A DNA stretch of 64,000 nt from Couchioplanes caeruleus (GTDB lineage Bacteria > Actinomycetota > Actinomycetes > Mycobacteriales > Micromonosporaceae). Location: the NCBI RefSeq assembly GCF_003751945.1, contig NZ_RJKL01000001.1:496001-560000 (forward strand). Reading direction: 5' to 3'. The notes under the pieces are model-generated. The model worked only from the letters and a program-made list of their open reading frames with translations, searched no databases and was not told the DNA's origin. The translations under genes were made by a program, and so were the position numbers. Position 1 is the stretch's first letter, and the number at the start of each line of letters is the position of its first letter. Shown here piece after piece: positions 19,069 through 27,739 of the stretch.

Positions 19069-19578
19069 GTGGGTTCCTCGCTGGCGGTGCGCCGTGCCCG
19101 GGCCGAGGACGCCGCAGAGATGGCGCGCGTGCACGTCCGGTGCTGGCAGGAGACCTACCGCGGGCTCATGCCGGATGCACTCCTCGACGATCCGGGCCTG
19201 CCGGCGGCACGGGAGCGATTCTGGACTGCCGCGCTGACCGACGAGCGCTATCACGAGAACCGCGCGGCTGTCGCCGAGCGCGACGGCGAGCTGGTCGGTG
19301 TCGCCATGTCAGGCCCGCCCCTGGACGCCGCGGCGGCGTGGGCGAGGCAGTTGTACGTGCTCTATGTGTATGCGGCCGACCACGGCACGGGTGCCGGGCA
19401 GGCGCTGCTGGAGGCGGTCGTCGACCCCGGCGAGCCGGCGGCATTGTGGGTGGCCGACCCGAACCCCCGCGCACAGGCCTTCTACCGCAAGCACGGCTTC
19501 GTCGCCGATGGAACGGCCCAGATCGAGGACGGGGTACGCGAGATCCGCATGGTCCGCACCAGCGGGCACACCCGGTAA
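19069..19578 (+). CDS. GNAT family N-acetyltransferase
   Basis: A 169-residue single GNAT domain. VRRARAEDAAEMARVHV is beta-1/alpha-1, LYVLYVYAADHGTGAGQALLE is the acetyl-CoA pyrophosphate loop (usually Q/RxxGxG/A; here HGTGAG), and ANPRAQAFYRKHGF-type residues (DPNPRAQAFYRKHGF) form the C-terminal acceptor strand. It probably acetylates an amine on a small molecule or protein. The GTG 19069 has no ribosome site, and TACCAT lies six bases before it, so a leaderless transcript is likely. Confidence 0.85.
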   Translation: MGSSLAVRRARAEDAAEMARVHVRCWQETYRGLMPDALLDDPGLPAARERFWTAALTDERYHENRAAVAERDGELVGVAMSGPPLDAAAAWARQLYVLYVYAADHGTGAGQALLEAVVDPGEPAALWVADPNPRAQAFYRKHGFVADGTAQIEDGVREIRMVRTSGHTR

Positions 19579-19626
19579 TCGAGTGCGTTCCATCCGTCCA
19601 GGCGGAGAGAAGGCACGTGCGAGGGC

Positions 19627-20175
19627 CTATCCCCGCCCGCCGAATGCCCACTCATGCACCTCTACGTCGGCGTATCGGTCCTGAGCCAGGACAGCGCGTG
19701 CCTTGTCCGGGTGCGGCGCTCGAACCAGCAGCGCCGTGCCTACCCACACCGCACCGTCGTCGGACAACAGCGGCCCGTACGCGATCAGCTCATCCCGGTC
19801 GGGCGGCAGGGCGAGGTCGGCCGCCCGGCCCGCGCCGAAGCCGAGCACCAGATACCGGTTGCCACCCGTCCGGCCTCCGGGGAAGTCCCACATGGTCCGG
19901 CCCAGCAGGTTGCGCCACCGGCGCAGCAGCACGTCCCGGTACACGCCGGCCCGGTAGTTGGGCTCATCGAAGGCGAACGCGCGGGCGGCGGCGGGATCGG
20001 GCAGGTCGACGATGTGCAGGCTGCCGGTGGGCGTGTCGCCGCCGGCGGCGAACGTCGGACCGCGGGCGATCATCTCCGCCTCGTACCGGTCCATGTAGGC
20101 CCAATGGTCTTCCAGGAGCTCGTGACGCAGCGCCACGGAGCCAGGCCGGTCGCGGTGGTAGCACAGGAACTCCAT
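19627..20175 (-). CDS. Double YCII-domain protein
   Basis: A 182-residue protein with two YCII-like (ferredoxin-fold) domains in tandem. The first spans about residues 1-90 (EDHWAYMDRYEAEMIARGP and SLHIVDLPD). The second spans about 120-180 (RDELIAYGPLLSDDG, then VRAPHPDKARAVLAQDRY and VEVHEWAFGGRG). YCII proteins are small oligomeric proteins related to muconolactone isomerases with unclear activity, often near sigma factor genes; none is next to this one. ATG 20175 is chosen because homology starts there. Convergent with the GNAT gene. Confidence 0.8.
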   Translation of the reverse strand: MEFLCYHRDRPGSVALRHELLEDHWAYMDRYEAEMIARGPTFAAGGDTPTGSLHIVDLPDPAAARAFAFDEPNYRAGVYRDVLLRRWRNLLGRTMWDFPGGRTGGNRYLVLGFGAGRAADLALPPDRDELIAYGPLLSDDGAVWVGTALLVRAPHPDKARAVLAQDRYADVEVHEWAFGGRG

Positions 20176-20235
20176 GCCGGCAGTCTGACACCGGCGTGCC
20201 GACATGATCTCACCGGTCTGGACGTGGGAGGCCGT

Positions 20236-20733
20236 TCACTGCCGCCGGGATGGCGTCACGTCGCCCCACACGGCCAGTTCGCCCCGGGCCAGGCACACCA
20301 TGAGGACGCCGTCGGGGCCGGTGATCGCCCAGGACTCGACGTCGGGGTCGGCGCCGACCGAGAGCTGCGACCCGCCGGCGAAGGTGAGCAGCAGCCCTCC
20401 GTCGTCGTGCGTCCGTGCCGCCCGGACGACGTGGCCGAGCAGCGTCGCGACAACATCCGACGAACTCTCGCCCGGATCGACCTCCACCCCGCCGTCCGGC
20501 CCGTGGAGGTGGGCGACGGTTTCGATCCACACCTGAGCGCCGCCGGTGAAGCTCAGGACGATGGCGTGGCCGAGCCGTACGTACTCCAGCTTCCGTCCGA
20601 CCAGCGGGTTGATCGACCGTGCCTGCCGCGGACGTCGTTCGGCGTCTCTGTCGGCGACCATGACTGTCAACATGAGGACCTCGATCGGCTCGTCGGGAGC
20701 AGTGACAGGCAGGACCGTAGCCTCGCCTTTCAT
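20236..20733 (-). CDS. DUF6188-like protein of unknown function
   Basis: A 165-residue cytoplasmic protein. The core from about residue 42 (LVGRKLEYVRLGHAIVLSF) through GGAQVWIET and a later WAITGPDGVLMVCLARGELAVW resembles actinobacterial DUF6188 proteins; I recall the family from pattern only. The first 40 residues are poorly conserved and the true start may be an internal ATG. No motif suggests a catalytic role. It sits between the YCII and SagB-like genes on the same strand. Confidence 0.6.
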   Translation of the reverse strand: MKGEATVLPVTAPDEPIEVLMLTVMVADRDAERRPRQARSINPLVGRKLEYVRLGHAIVLSFTGGAQVWIETVAHLHGPDGGVEVDPGESSSDVVATLLGHVVRAARTHDDGGLLLTFAGGSQLSVGADPDVESWAITGPDGVLMVCLARGELAVWGDVTPSRRQ

Positions 20734-20780
20734 AAGGGAGCCTTAAAGGCGACCGAGGTGTTCGTGAACCGGTGGCGGCG

Positions 20781-22220
20781 TCAGGAGTCGCCCAGGCGGG
20801 GAGTGACCGGGCGGATCTCCACGGGCGCGCCCGGTCTCCCGCCGGGCCGGGAGCGGTATTCCGGGACGCCCACGCAGGTGAACAGCAGCGCCGCCAGGTC
20901 GTCCGGCTCGCCGAGCAGGTCCGGCACCGCCGAGTCGAGGAAGGTCATCCCGGTGGCGCCGGCGCCCAGGGCGTACGCGGCCAGATGCAGCCGTCCCTCG
21001 ACCAGCCCGGCCGCCAACTGGGCGTCGCGGTAGCCCCGGTCGTCGAGGCCCGCGAGCGGCGTGGCCGCGATCACGACGTACGCGGCCTCGGCGGCCAGTC
21101 CCTGGTCCAGGCAGACGTACAGCAGCTCGTCGCGCAGCTCCGCGGCCCGCTTCGGCTGCGCCAGGTCCGGCCACCGGTACAGCCCGGGCGTCACGCCGTC
21201 GACGCCGTGCACGGCCACCCAGTGCGGCACCTGCACCCCGCGCAGGGCCGCCTCCAGTGGCCAGCTCAGCAGTTCGGGCGGGAGCGTCCGGGATCGGTCC
21301 ATCCGCCGCTGTGAGCCGCGCCGGCGGATGGCCTCGTCGAGCGAGGGGGACGGCGGCACCTCCGACAGCGCCGGGGCGTCCGGCCAGGGGTCGCCCACGG
21401 TGTCCCGTTCGCCGCTGCGCTGCGCCGCGGTGCACAGCGGCAGCTCGACCTCGGGCAGCTCGCCCGGAACCGCCGCGCCGCGGGGTTCGATCGCCGGCTC
21501 GCCGGCGCCGAGCGAGAGCAGCGCCAGCGGGTATTCGTGGACACCGTCCGCACCGACCAGGGTCCGCACCACCGCGTCCGGGAACAGCGAGCGCAGCCGC
21601 GGCGCGAGACCGGCGCTCTCGGCCGCGGCGGAGAGCTGAGCCAGCAGCGTCCCGGCGTCCCAGTACAGGTGCCGCCAGCCGCGTTCGGCGTAGCGCCAGC
21701 CGGTTCGCCAGGGCACCCCCGTCACGATCAGGGTGGACACCGTGCCTGCGGCGGCGGGTGCGATCCGCACGAGGGCGTGCCGCGCCGCGTCGTACCAGTA
21801 CACCGCGTCGGGGACGCCGGTCACGCCGCGGGCGCTGACGTAGACCTCGAGCGGGAATCGGGCGCCGGCCGATCCGGCGGCCCGGTACAGGGTGCGGCGG
21901 CCGTTGCGCTCGCCGGTGCGGACGACGCCGGCGCCGAGGAAGAGCACCCGGCCCAACTGCGCGGCGTCCAGCGGCAGGGCGGGGGACGCGACACCGGCCA
22001 GGACCGCGGTGGCGCTCACCCCCGGGTCGGGCAGCTCACGCGGCAGGGCCAGCACCTCGAGCCCGTCCGGGTACGTCTTCATCGGCGGCGGCAGCGTGTC
22101 GGGGTCGTTCGGGACGAGGTCATGGCGCACCCGGGGGTCGTCTACGGGGACGTCCCACTCGCGCTCCGGCACGTACGACGTGAGCCGGTGCAGCAGGCCG
22201 GCGCCCTCATGGAGATTCAC
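20781..22220 (-). CDS. SagB-type nitroreductase/oxidoreductase with two tandem domains
   Basis: A 479-residue protein with two related FMN-oxidoreductase domains. The N-terminal domain has GVVRTGERNGRRTLYRAAGSAGARFPLE, typical of SagB dehydrogenases, and GVPDAVYWYDAARHAL. The second starts near SLDEAIRRRGSQRRMD and ends with ALGAGATGMTFLD and FTCVGVPEY. SagB enzymes oxidise thiazolines and oxazolines in ribosomal peptides, but many actinobacterial members have no peptide partner, and no precursor, cyclodehydratase or transporter gene is nearby. GTG 22220 is preceded by GATGGG. Function beyond FMN-dependent redox is open. Confidence 0.75.
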   Translation of the reverse strand: MNLHEGAGLLHRLTSYVPEREWDVPVDDPRVRHDLVPNDPDTLPPPMKTYPDGLEVLALPRELPDPGVSATAVLAGVASPALPLDAAQLGRVLFLGAGVVRTGERNGRRTLYRAAGSAGARFPLEVYVSARGVTGVPDAVYWYDAARHALVRIAPAAAGTVSTLIVTGVPWRTGWRYAERGWRHLYWDAGTLLAQLSAAAESAGLAPRLRSLFPDAVVRTLVGADGVHEYPLALLSLGAGEPAIEPRGAAVPGELPEVELPLCTAAQRSGERDTVGDPWPDAPALSEVPPSPSLDEAIRRRGSQRRMDRSRTLPPELLSWPLEAALRGVQVPHWVAVHGVDGVTPGLYRWPDLAQPKRAAELRDELLYVCLDQGLAAEAAYVVIAATPLAGLDDRGYRDAQLAAGLVEGRLHLAAYALGAGATGMTFLDSAVPDLLGEPDDLAALLFTCVGVPEYRSRPGGRPGAPVEIRPVTPRLGDS

Positions 22221-22273
22221 CCCATCACTCTGCCAGGCGCCGAAACCGATTTTCCGAAGTGGACCCCGCGGTC

Positions 22274-23089
22274 CTACACCTGGCCCACCGCGGCCACGAC
22301 CGCCATGCCGTGCGGCTCGCCGTCGCCGCCGTCCGGCCACTCGTGCACCCAGACCAGGCCGGGCGGCACGAGAGCCGCGTCGCCGAAGAAGCGCAGGATC
22401 TGGGCGCGGGTGCGGCCGTGGGCGGCGGAGACGTCGGTGCGACGGTACAGGGCGGTCACCTGCTCGGTGGCCGCGTCCTCCACGATCTCCAACACGCCGT
22501 GGGAGATGACGATGTAGGAGCCGGCGGGCAGGGCGGCACGCAGCCGGGCGACCGCGGCGTAGGCGTCGTCGTCCGGCACGAAGTGCAGCACGGCGACGAG
22601 CAGCAACCCGACCGGCTGGTCGAGGTCGAGCAGCGCCCGCACGCTGGGATGCTCGAGGACCGCCTCGGGGAAGCGCATGTCGGCCTGGACCGCCACCGCC
22701 GACGGGTTGTCCTTGAGGATGTCGTTGCTGTGGGCCACCGCGACGGGGTCGATGTCCACGTACACGACGCGGGCGTCCGGGGCGCGGCGCTGGGCGACCT
22801 CGTGGACGTTGCCGACGGTCGGGATGCCGCTGCCGATGTCGAGGAACTGGCGGATGCCGCGGTCGAGCAGGAACCGCACCGCCCGGTGCAGGAACGCCCG
22901 GTTGGCCCGGGCCATTTCGCCGGCGCCGGGTATCGCGGCGAGAAGATGCTGGGCGGCCTCCCGGTCGGCGGCGAAGTTGTGGTTGCCGCCGAGCAGGGCG
23001 TCGTAGATGCGGGCGCTGCTCGGCCGGTGCGCGGGGTCGGTGTCGGCGTTCGCCATGCCGAGGAAGCCTACTCCACTGTGGTCTGTCAT
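22274..23089 (-). CDS. SAM-dependent methyltransferase (DUF574/Methyltransf_19)
   Basis: A 271-residue actinobacterial methyltransferase-like protein. The family start SSARIYDALLGGNHNFAADR is present, with FLDIGSGIPTVGNVHE (SAM-binding motif I), VVYVDIDPVAVAHS (acidic loop) and LLLVAVLHFVPDD further on. Substrates are unknown for this abundant family. ATG 23089 overlaps the stop of the upstream gene as ATGA, so translation is coupled to the degenerate GGDEF-EAL gene and, through that, to the sigma factor. An internal ATG at 23056 is an alternative start. Confidence 0.87.
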   Translation of the reverse strand: MTDHSGVGFLGMANADTDPAHRPSSARIYDALLGGNHNFAADREAAQHLLAAIPGAGEMARANRAFLHRAVRFLLDRGIRQFLDIGSGIPTVGNVHEVAQRRAPDARVVYVDIDPVAVAHSNDILKDNPSAVAVQADMRFPEAVLEHPSVRALLDLDQPVGLLLVAVLHFVPDDDAYAAVARLRAALPAGSYIVISHGVLEIVEDAATEQVTALYRRTDVSAAHGRTRAQILRFFGDAALVPPGLVWVHEWPDGGDGEPHGMAVVAAVGQV

Positions 23090-25197
23090 GAGGCCACCAA
23101 TCCGTTGTCGCGACCGGGGACCGGCACGAGCTTGCCGCCGCGGCGCAGCAGGGCCGGCACCTGGTGCGGGGTCGTGGGTGCGCCGTACCGCAGGCCTTGC
23201 GCGGCGTCGCAGCCGGTGCCGGCGAGGATGGCCGCGCGGAGGTCGTCGTCGACGCCGTGCACCGTCAGGGTGAGTCCGAGCGCGTGCGCGACCCGGGCCA
23301 TGCCGCTCAGCAGGGCACGATCGGCCTCCGCGCCGCCCGTCGTGGTGTGCAGCAGGCCGGCCGGCGTCCGCAGCCCGTGCACCGGCAGGTCGCGCAGGTA
23401 GGCCAGGCTGCTGTGGCCCGTACCGAAGTCGTCGAGGACGAGCCGCACGCCCAGCGCGGCGAGCGCGCTGAGCACCGCGTGGCTGTGCGCCCCGGCCGGC
23501 ACGGTGTCGAGACCGGACAGATGCAGGTGCAGGCGGCACGAAGGCAGCCCGCTGACGGTGAGCGCCTCCTGGACCAGCTCGGCGACCTCCGGATACCCGA
23601 TCTGGTGTATCGGCAGGTCGACGCCGATGAACGGACCCTTCTCGCCGCCGTCCCACTGCATCGCCTGCCGGCAGGCCTGGCGCAACAGGCTGCCGGCCAG
23701 CCGGGTGGTGGTGTCCCGGTCGCCGGTGAGCTGGCCGATCCGGGCGAGGTCGAGCGTGCCGAGGTGCGGGTGCCGCCAGGTCGCCCGGGTGTGCAGCCCG
23801 GCGACCCGGCCGGAGCCGAGCGTGACGATCGGCTGGTATGCCGGCGGCCCGGTGACCAGCCCGGTCACGCTGGTCCCGCCGGCGCGGGCACCGGCGGCGG
23901 GGCGGTCGTCGTGCACCGCCCAGCCGGTCGTCCCGGCCCGGGCCCGGCGCAGGGCGATCTCCGCGTCGACGAGGACCCGGCCGACGTCGAGGTCGCCGGT
24001 GGGCACGTCGACGACGCCGACGCAGGCCCGCAGGGGAACGGTCAGGCCTGTGCCGGGCAGCGGCACGGGCGCGCCGAGCGCGTCGACGACCCGCTCCGCC
24101 AGGTCGGCGAGGTGGGCGAGGCCGCCGCTGTCCTGCACCAGGATCGCGAAGGTGTGCGGGCCGTGGCGGGCCGTCAGATAGTCGGAGTGGTGCACGACCT
24201 GCTGGAGCCGGCGGGCCACCTCGGCGAGCACCTGGTCGCCGGCGTGGATGCCGAACTGCTCCCCCACCGCGGCGTGGCCGCCGAGCTCGACGAGGCAGAG
24301 CCCGGCGTGCCGCTCCGGGTCGTCGCCGTGCGCGGCCTGCCGCAGGCGCTGCACCAGCCGGCCCTTGCTGGCCAGGCCGGTGACCGGGTCGTAGTCGGCG
24401 AGCCGGCGGTAGCGGGCCTCGCTGGTCTGCAGCGCGACCTGGAACTCCCGCGCGGCCCGCTGGGTGGCGCGGTGCAGCGACTCCTGCTGGGCGAGGGTGC
24501 CGGCCTGCAGCGCGGCGGCGAACCCCGCGGCGAAGCCGCCCGCGACCCGGCGGGCCCGGCGGTCGACCACGTCACCGTCGGCGAGGTGGTCGAGGACGAT
24601 GCTCATCGTGGCGGGCAGCGCCTCGGGCCGGCCGACGCCGAGCGCGACGACCTCGGTGCCGATCCGGTACGCCGCGTCGAGGTCGGCCGGCACCGCGTGC
24701 GCCGCGTCGCGCAGCCGGGCCGAAAACGCGTCGAGGGTCTGTGCCGCGCAGGCCTCGTCCACCGGCAGGTAGACGCCGGCCGCGAGGACGGCCGCGAGCC
24801 ACCGCTCGCCGACGGCGCGTCCCTCGTCCGCGGCGGTGAGCATCGGGGCCGGGTCGACCCGTGCGGGGGCGGCGGCGTCGACCGGCGCGGGCACGGCGGT
24901 GCCCTCGATCGCCCGCCGGGCGGTGAGTACCGTACGGGCGGCCCGGTGCAGGGCCGCGTCGGTGTACTCCACCGCGGTCTCCAGGGCCGCGGCGACGATC
25001 TCGTCGGCCCGGTGCCGGGCGTCCTCGATGAGCCGGTCGGCGGCGGCGCCGGCCGGCAGCCCCACCGGCTCGGCCTCCTCGGCGACCGGTGGGTAGCCGC
25101 AGTCGGCGAGGGCCTCGTTGAGCGCGGAGATCATCATCGCGTGGGTGAGCATCTCGTCGTGCTCGAAGGGTTCGTCGTGCGGTCCGGCGTGCGCCAT
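23086..25197 (-). CDS. Degenerate GGDEF-EAL protein coupled to a sigma factor
   Basis: A 703-residue protein with a long N-terminal helical region (about 1-290), a GGDEF-like domain (300-450) and an EAL-like domain (480-690). DPVTGLASKGRL marks the GGDEF fold, but the active loop reads ARHGPHTF, so cyclase activity is not expected. In the EAL domain the EAL motif is replaced by HTRAT, the KxDxSF lysine region reads LRTPAGLL and AEGVE reads VHGVD, while LDDFGTGHSSL is kept. It is therefore probably a nucleotide sensor or scaffold. ATG 25197 overlaps the sigma factor stop as ATGA, and its own stop overlaps the methyltransferase start the same way. Confidence 0.85.
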   Translation of the reverse strand: MAHAGPHDEPFEHDEMLTHAMMISALNEALADCGYPPVAEEAEPVGLPAGAAADRLIEDARHRADEIVAAALETAVEYTDAALHRAARTVLTARRAIEGTAVPAPVDAAAPARVDPAPMLTAADEGRAVGERWLAAVLAAGVYLPVDEACAAQTLDAFSARLRDAAHAVPADLDAAYRIGTEVVALGVGRPEALPATMSIVLDHLADGDVVDRRARRVAGGFAAGFAAALQAGTLAQQESLHRATQRAAREFQVALQTSEARYRRLADYDPVTGLASKGRLVQRLRQAAHGDDPERHAGLCLVELGGHAAVGEQFGIHAGDQVLAEVARRLQQVVHHSDYLTARHGPHTFAILVQDSGGLAHLADLAERVVDALGAPVPLPGTGLTVPLRACVGVVDVPTGDLDVGRVLVDAEIALRRARAGTTGWAVHDDRPAAGARAGGTSVTGLVTGPPAYQPIVTLGSGRVAGLHTRATWRHPHLGTLDLARIGQLTGDRDTTTRLAGSLLRQACRQAMQWDGGEKGPFIGVDLPIHQIGYPEVAELVQEALTVSGLPSCRLHLHLSGLDTVPAGAHSHAVLSALAALGVRLVLDDFGTGHSSLAYLRDLPVHGLRTPAGLLHTTTGGAEADRALLSGMARVAHALGLTLTVHGVDDDLRAAILAGTGCDAAQGLRYGAPTTPHQVPALLRRGGKLVPVPGRDNGLVAS

Positions 25198-25799
25198 CAG
25201 TTCTCGCCTCCCTCCGCGTGGCCTGCCCGCCGGCCGGTGCGCTGGCCCGGCACGGCCTGCCAGAGCGCGACGGCCTGCTTGCGGCCCAGTTTGAGCGCGG
25301 TCCGGACCGCTTCGGGCGTCTTGCCGACCCGGGCGGCGATCTCCGAGGGCGTCAGGCCCTGCGCGGAGAGCTCCAGCGCCTCGCGGCGGGCGGGCGGGAG
25401 CTGGGCGAGGACGCCGGTGAACCACTCCTCCAGCTCGTACGCGACCAGCTCGGGATCGTCGGCGCGCCCCTCGCTCAGCTCGGTGACGTCGGCGACCAGC
25501 ACCTCGAGGTCGCCCCGGCCAGTGGCACGGCGCTGTTTGAGCCAGTGCGAACGGGCGGCGGTGCGCACCCAGGCGACCGGGTGGGTCAGGTCGGACCAGC
25601 GCCGCAGGGCCTCGCGGATGGCCTCGGCGACCGCATCCTGCGCCTCCCAGCGGTCGGCGCCCTCGCGCAGCAGATGACGCACCAGTCCGGCCCAGTAGCG
25701 CCGGAAGAACTCCTCGATCTCGGCCGCGGGCGGCGGGTCGGGGATCAGCGGCCGGGGTGGGGCGGGCTGGTCACTGTCCACGTCGTTCGCCTCGACCAC
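25197..25799 (-). CDS. ECF-like sigma-70 family RNA polymerase sigma factor
   Basis: A 200-residue protein with a Pro-rich N-terminus (about 1-27), region 2 from about residue 28 (EEFFRRYWAGLVRHLLREGA, then QDAVAEAIREALRRW and HPVAWVRTAARSHWLKQ), and region 4 (LPPARREALELSAQGLTPSEIAARVGKTPEAVRTAL) with a clear helix-turn-helix. No anti-sigma factor with a zinc motif follows; instead a large degenerate GGDEF-EAL gene is coupled to it. GTG 25799 follows GGAGGCGATCG. The region 2 core is weakly conserved and its target promoter is not evident. Confidence 0.82.
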   Translation of the reverse strand: MVEANDVDSDQPAPPRPLIPDPPPAAEIEEFFRRYWAGLVRHLLREGADRWEAQDAVAEAIREALRRWSDLTHPVAWVRTAARSHWLKQRRATGRGDLEVLVADVTELSEGRADDPELVAYELEEWFTGVLAQLPPARREALELSAQGLTPSEIAARVGKTPEAVRTALKLGRKQAVALWQAVPGQRTGRRAGHAEGGEN

Positions 25800-26013
25800 C
25801 GATCGCCTCCGTTCACAAGGGTCTTCGCACTCCCCCTAAGTAGGTACGCGGAAGGGGGCCGGCGTGACAGCGGCAGCCGAGATTCTTTCCGATGTCCCCG
25901 TATCGGTTGTCGTCTTTCCGACGTGATTTCACCACGGTGGGGACACGGCCGCGCGCGGGCACCCGCCCGGCTGGCAAGATCGTGATCGAGGAACATCGAA
26001 GGAGGAGGTGCCC

Positions 26014-26865
26014 GTGGCGGGGACCCTGTACGCCGTCAGCGACCTGCACGTCGCGTACGCGGAGAACCGCCGGCTGGTCGACGGCCTGCGCCCGCGCTCG
26101 GCGGACGACTGGCTCATCGTGGCCGGGGACGTCGCGGAGGTGTTCGGCAACGTCGAGGCGACGCTGCGGCTGCTGCGCTCCCGCTTCGCCGAGGTCATCT
26201 GGGCGCCGGGGAACCACGAGCTGTGGACGCACGCGAAGGACCCGGTCGGCCTGCGCGGCGCGGCCCGCTACGAGCGGCTCGTCGCGATGTGCCGCGACCT
26301 CGGGGTCCGCACGCCGGAGGACGAGTACGCGGTCTGGCACGGCGACGGTGGCCCGGCGATCGTGGCACCGCTGTTCCTGCTCTACGACTACACGTTCCGC
26401 GCGCCGGGAACGTCCACGAAGGAGGAGTCGCTGGCGTACGCCTACCGCACCGGCGTGGTCTGCACGGACGAGGAGCTGCTGCACCCGGACCCGTACCCGG
26501 ATCGCGAGTCCTGGTGCCGTGCCCGCGTGGCGGCGACCGAGCGCCGCCTGACCGCGCTGGACCCGGCGCTGCCGACCGTGCTTGTCAGCCACTGGCCGCT
26601 GCACCGCCACCCGACCGAGGTGCTGTGGTATCCCGAGTTCGCGCAGTGGTGCGGCACCGAGCTGACCGCCGACTGGCACGTCCGCTTCCGCGCGGCGGCC
26701 GCGGTCTACGGCCACCTGCACATCCCCCGGGTGACCTGGCAGGACGGGGTGCCGTTCCACGAGGTGTCGCTGGGCTACCCGCGGGAGTGGAGCAAGCGCG
26801 CCGGCGCGCCGGTGCTGCTGAACAAGATTCTGGGCGAGGCCGCGCCGGGGCGTCCCGGCTCCTGA
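26014..26865 (+). CDS. Calcineurin-like metallophosphoesterase
   Basis: A 283-residue enzyme with all phosphoesterase blocks: SDLHVAY (D-x-H), GDVAEVFGN, PGNHELW, SHWPLHRHP and YGHLHIPR. It is cytoplasmic and should use two metal ions to hydrolyse a phosphodiester or phosphomonoester; the substrate is unknown. GTG 26014 is chosen over GTG 26008 because the AAGGAGGAGG site overlaps the earlier one. It is divergent from the sigma factor operon across 214 bp, and a hairpin follows it. Confidence 0.87.
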   Translation: MAGTLYAVSDLHVAYAENRRLVDGLRPRSADDWLIVAGDVAEVFGNVEATLRLLRSRFAEVIWAPGNHELWTHAKDPVGLRGAARYERLVAMCRDLGVRTPEDEYAVWHGDGGPAIVAPLFLLYDYTFRAPGTSTKEESLAYAYRTGVVCTDEELLHPDPYPDRESWCRARVAATERRLTALDPALPTVLVSHWPLHRHPTEVLWYPEFAQWCGTELTADWHVRFRAAAAVYGHLHIPRVTWQDGVPFHEVSLGYPREWSKRAGAPVLLNKILGEAAPGRPGS

Positions 26866-26877
26866 CGCGCACGCGGC

Positions 26878-26910
26878 GGTGGCGCGGCCCTCACCCAGGA
26901 CCGCGCCACC
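26878..26910 (+). terminator. Hairpin between the phosphoesterase and the low-complexity gene
   Basis: Perfect ten-base arms GGTGGCGCGG (26878-26887) and CCGCGCCACC (26901-26910) with a 13-base loop, between convergent genes. Confidence 0.65.
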
Positions 26911-26926
26911 CGACCTACCCGGAGGA

Positions 26927-27739
26927 CTAGCTCTTCGCCCCGGAGCCCGCCTTCTCGCCGGCGGCACCGGCCTCGCCCTGCTCGTCCTCGCCCTGCTCCT
27001 TCTCGCCCTTCTCGCCCTGCTCGGCCTCGCCCTTCTCGTCCTGCTCGGCCTCGCCCTTCTCGTCCTGGCCCTGCTCGGCCTCGCCCGCACCGGCGTCGTC
27101 CTGACCGGCGGCCGCCTTCGCGTCCTCCAGCGTCAGGCACGCGGCCAGCAGCGCCTCCCGGGCAGCGGTGACCGCGGCGTCGAGCTCCTCGGCGTTGCCC
27201 TGCTCGGCAGCGTCCTCGCCCTGGCCCTGGCCCTGGCCTTGGGCCTGGCCCTTGCCCTGAGCCTGCTCCTTGGCCATCTTCGGGGCCCAGCGCTTCGCGA
27301 TGGCCTTCTTGGCCTTCTTGGACTTCGGTACGGCGCCCGCCTGCTCCTCGCCGGCTTCCTCCTGACCCGCCTCTTCCTGACCGGCTTCCTCCTGGCCGGC
27401 CTCGGCCTCGGCCGCGGCCTGGTCGACCGCGAACTGGGCGCAGGCCGTCTCGACCAACTGGGCGGACGCCGCGGCCGCGTCGGCGGCACCGGCCTGCTCC
27501 TCCGGCTCCAGCGGCTCGCCGTCGCAGAGCACCGCGCCGGCGTTGACCTCCAGCTTCTCGCAACCGGCGATGTTGAAGTTCTGGCCCTCGACCACCACGA
27601 TCTCCGCGGCCGCCGCCTGCTCGCCGGCGTTCGCGAACTGCAGTCCGGTCACTCCGCCGGCCACCAGCACGCCGGCAAAGACTGCGGCGCCGATCGCCTT
27701 ACGGTTGACCCCGGCACCCCGTCGCTGACGCAGTCTCAT
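26927..27739 (-). CDS. Exported low-complexity Glu/Gln/Ala/Gly-rich protein
   Basis: A 270-residue protein of unknown function. After a basic start and a hydrophobic segment (about 13-36, signal or anchor) comes a small domain with two Cys, IAGCEKLEVNAGAVLCDGEPL. The rest is low complexity: EEAGQEEAGQEEAG near residue 115, a basic block KSKKAKKAIAKRW near 135, QAQGKGQAQGQGQGQG near 160, and a C-terminal run of EQGEKGE-type units. Two further Cys (ETACAQF, LAACLT) may pair. ATG 27739 follows CAGGAG; two GTG codons directly upstream are alternatives. The many charged repeats suggest an extended surface or spore-coat-like protein, which is a guess. Confidence 0.7.
   Translation of the reverse strand: MRLRQRRGAGVNRKAIGAAVFAGVLVAGGVTGLQFANAGEQAAAAEIVVVEGQNFNIAGCEKLEVNAGAVLCDGEPLEPEEQAGAADAAAASAQLVETACAQFAVDQAAAEAEAGQEEAGQEEAGQEEAGEEQAGAVPKSKKAKKAIAKRWAPKMAKEQAQGKGQAQGQGQGQGEDAAEQGNAEELDAAVTAAREALLAACLTLEDAKAAAGQDDAGAGEAEQGQDEKGEAEQDEKGEAEQGEKGEKEQGEDEQGEAGAAGEKAGSGAKS

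Noticed and set aside
25931..25940. CACCACGGTG palindrome before the phosphoesterase gene
   Set aside because: Short and likely by chance in this base composition.
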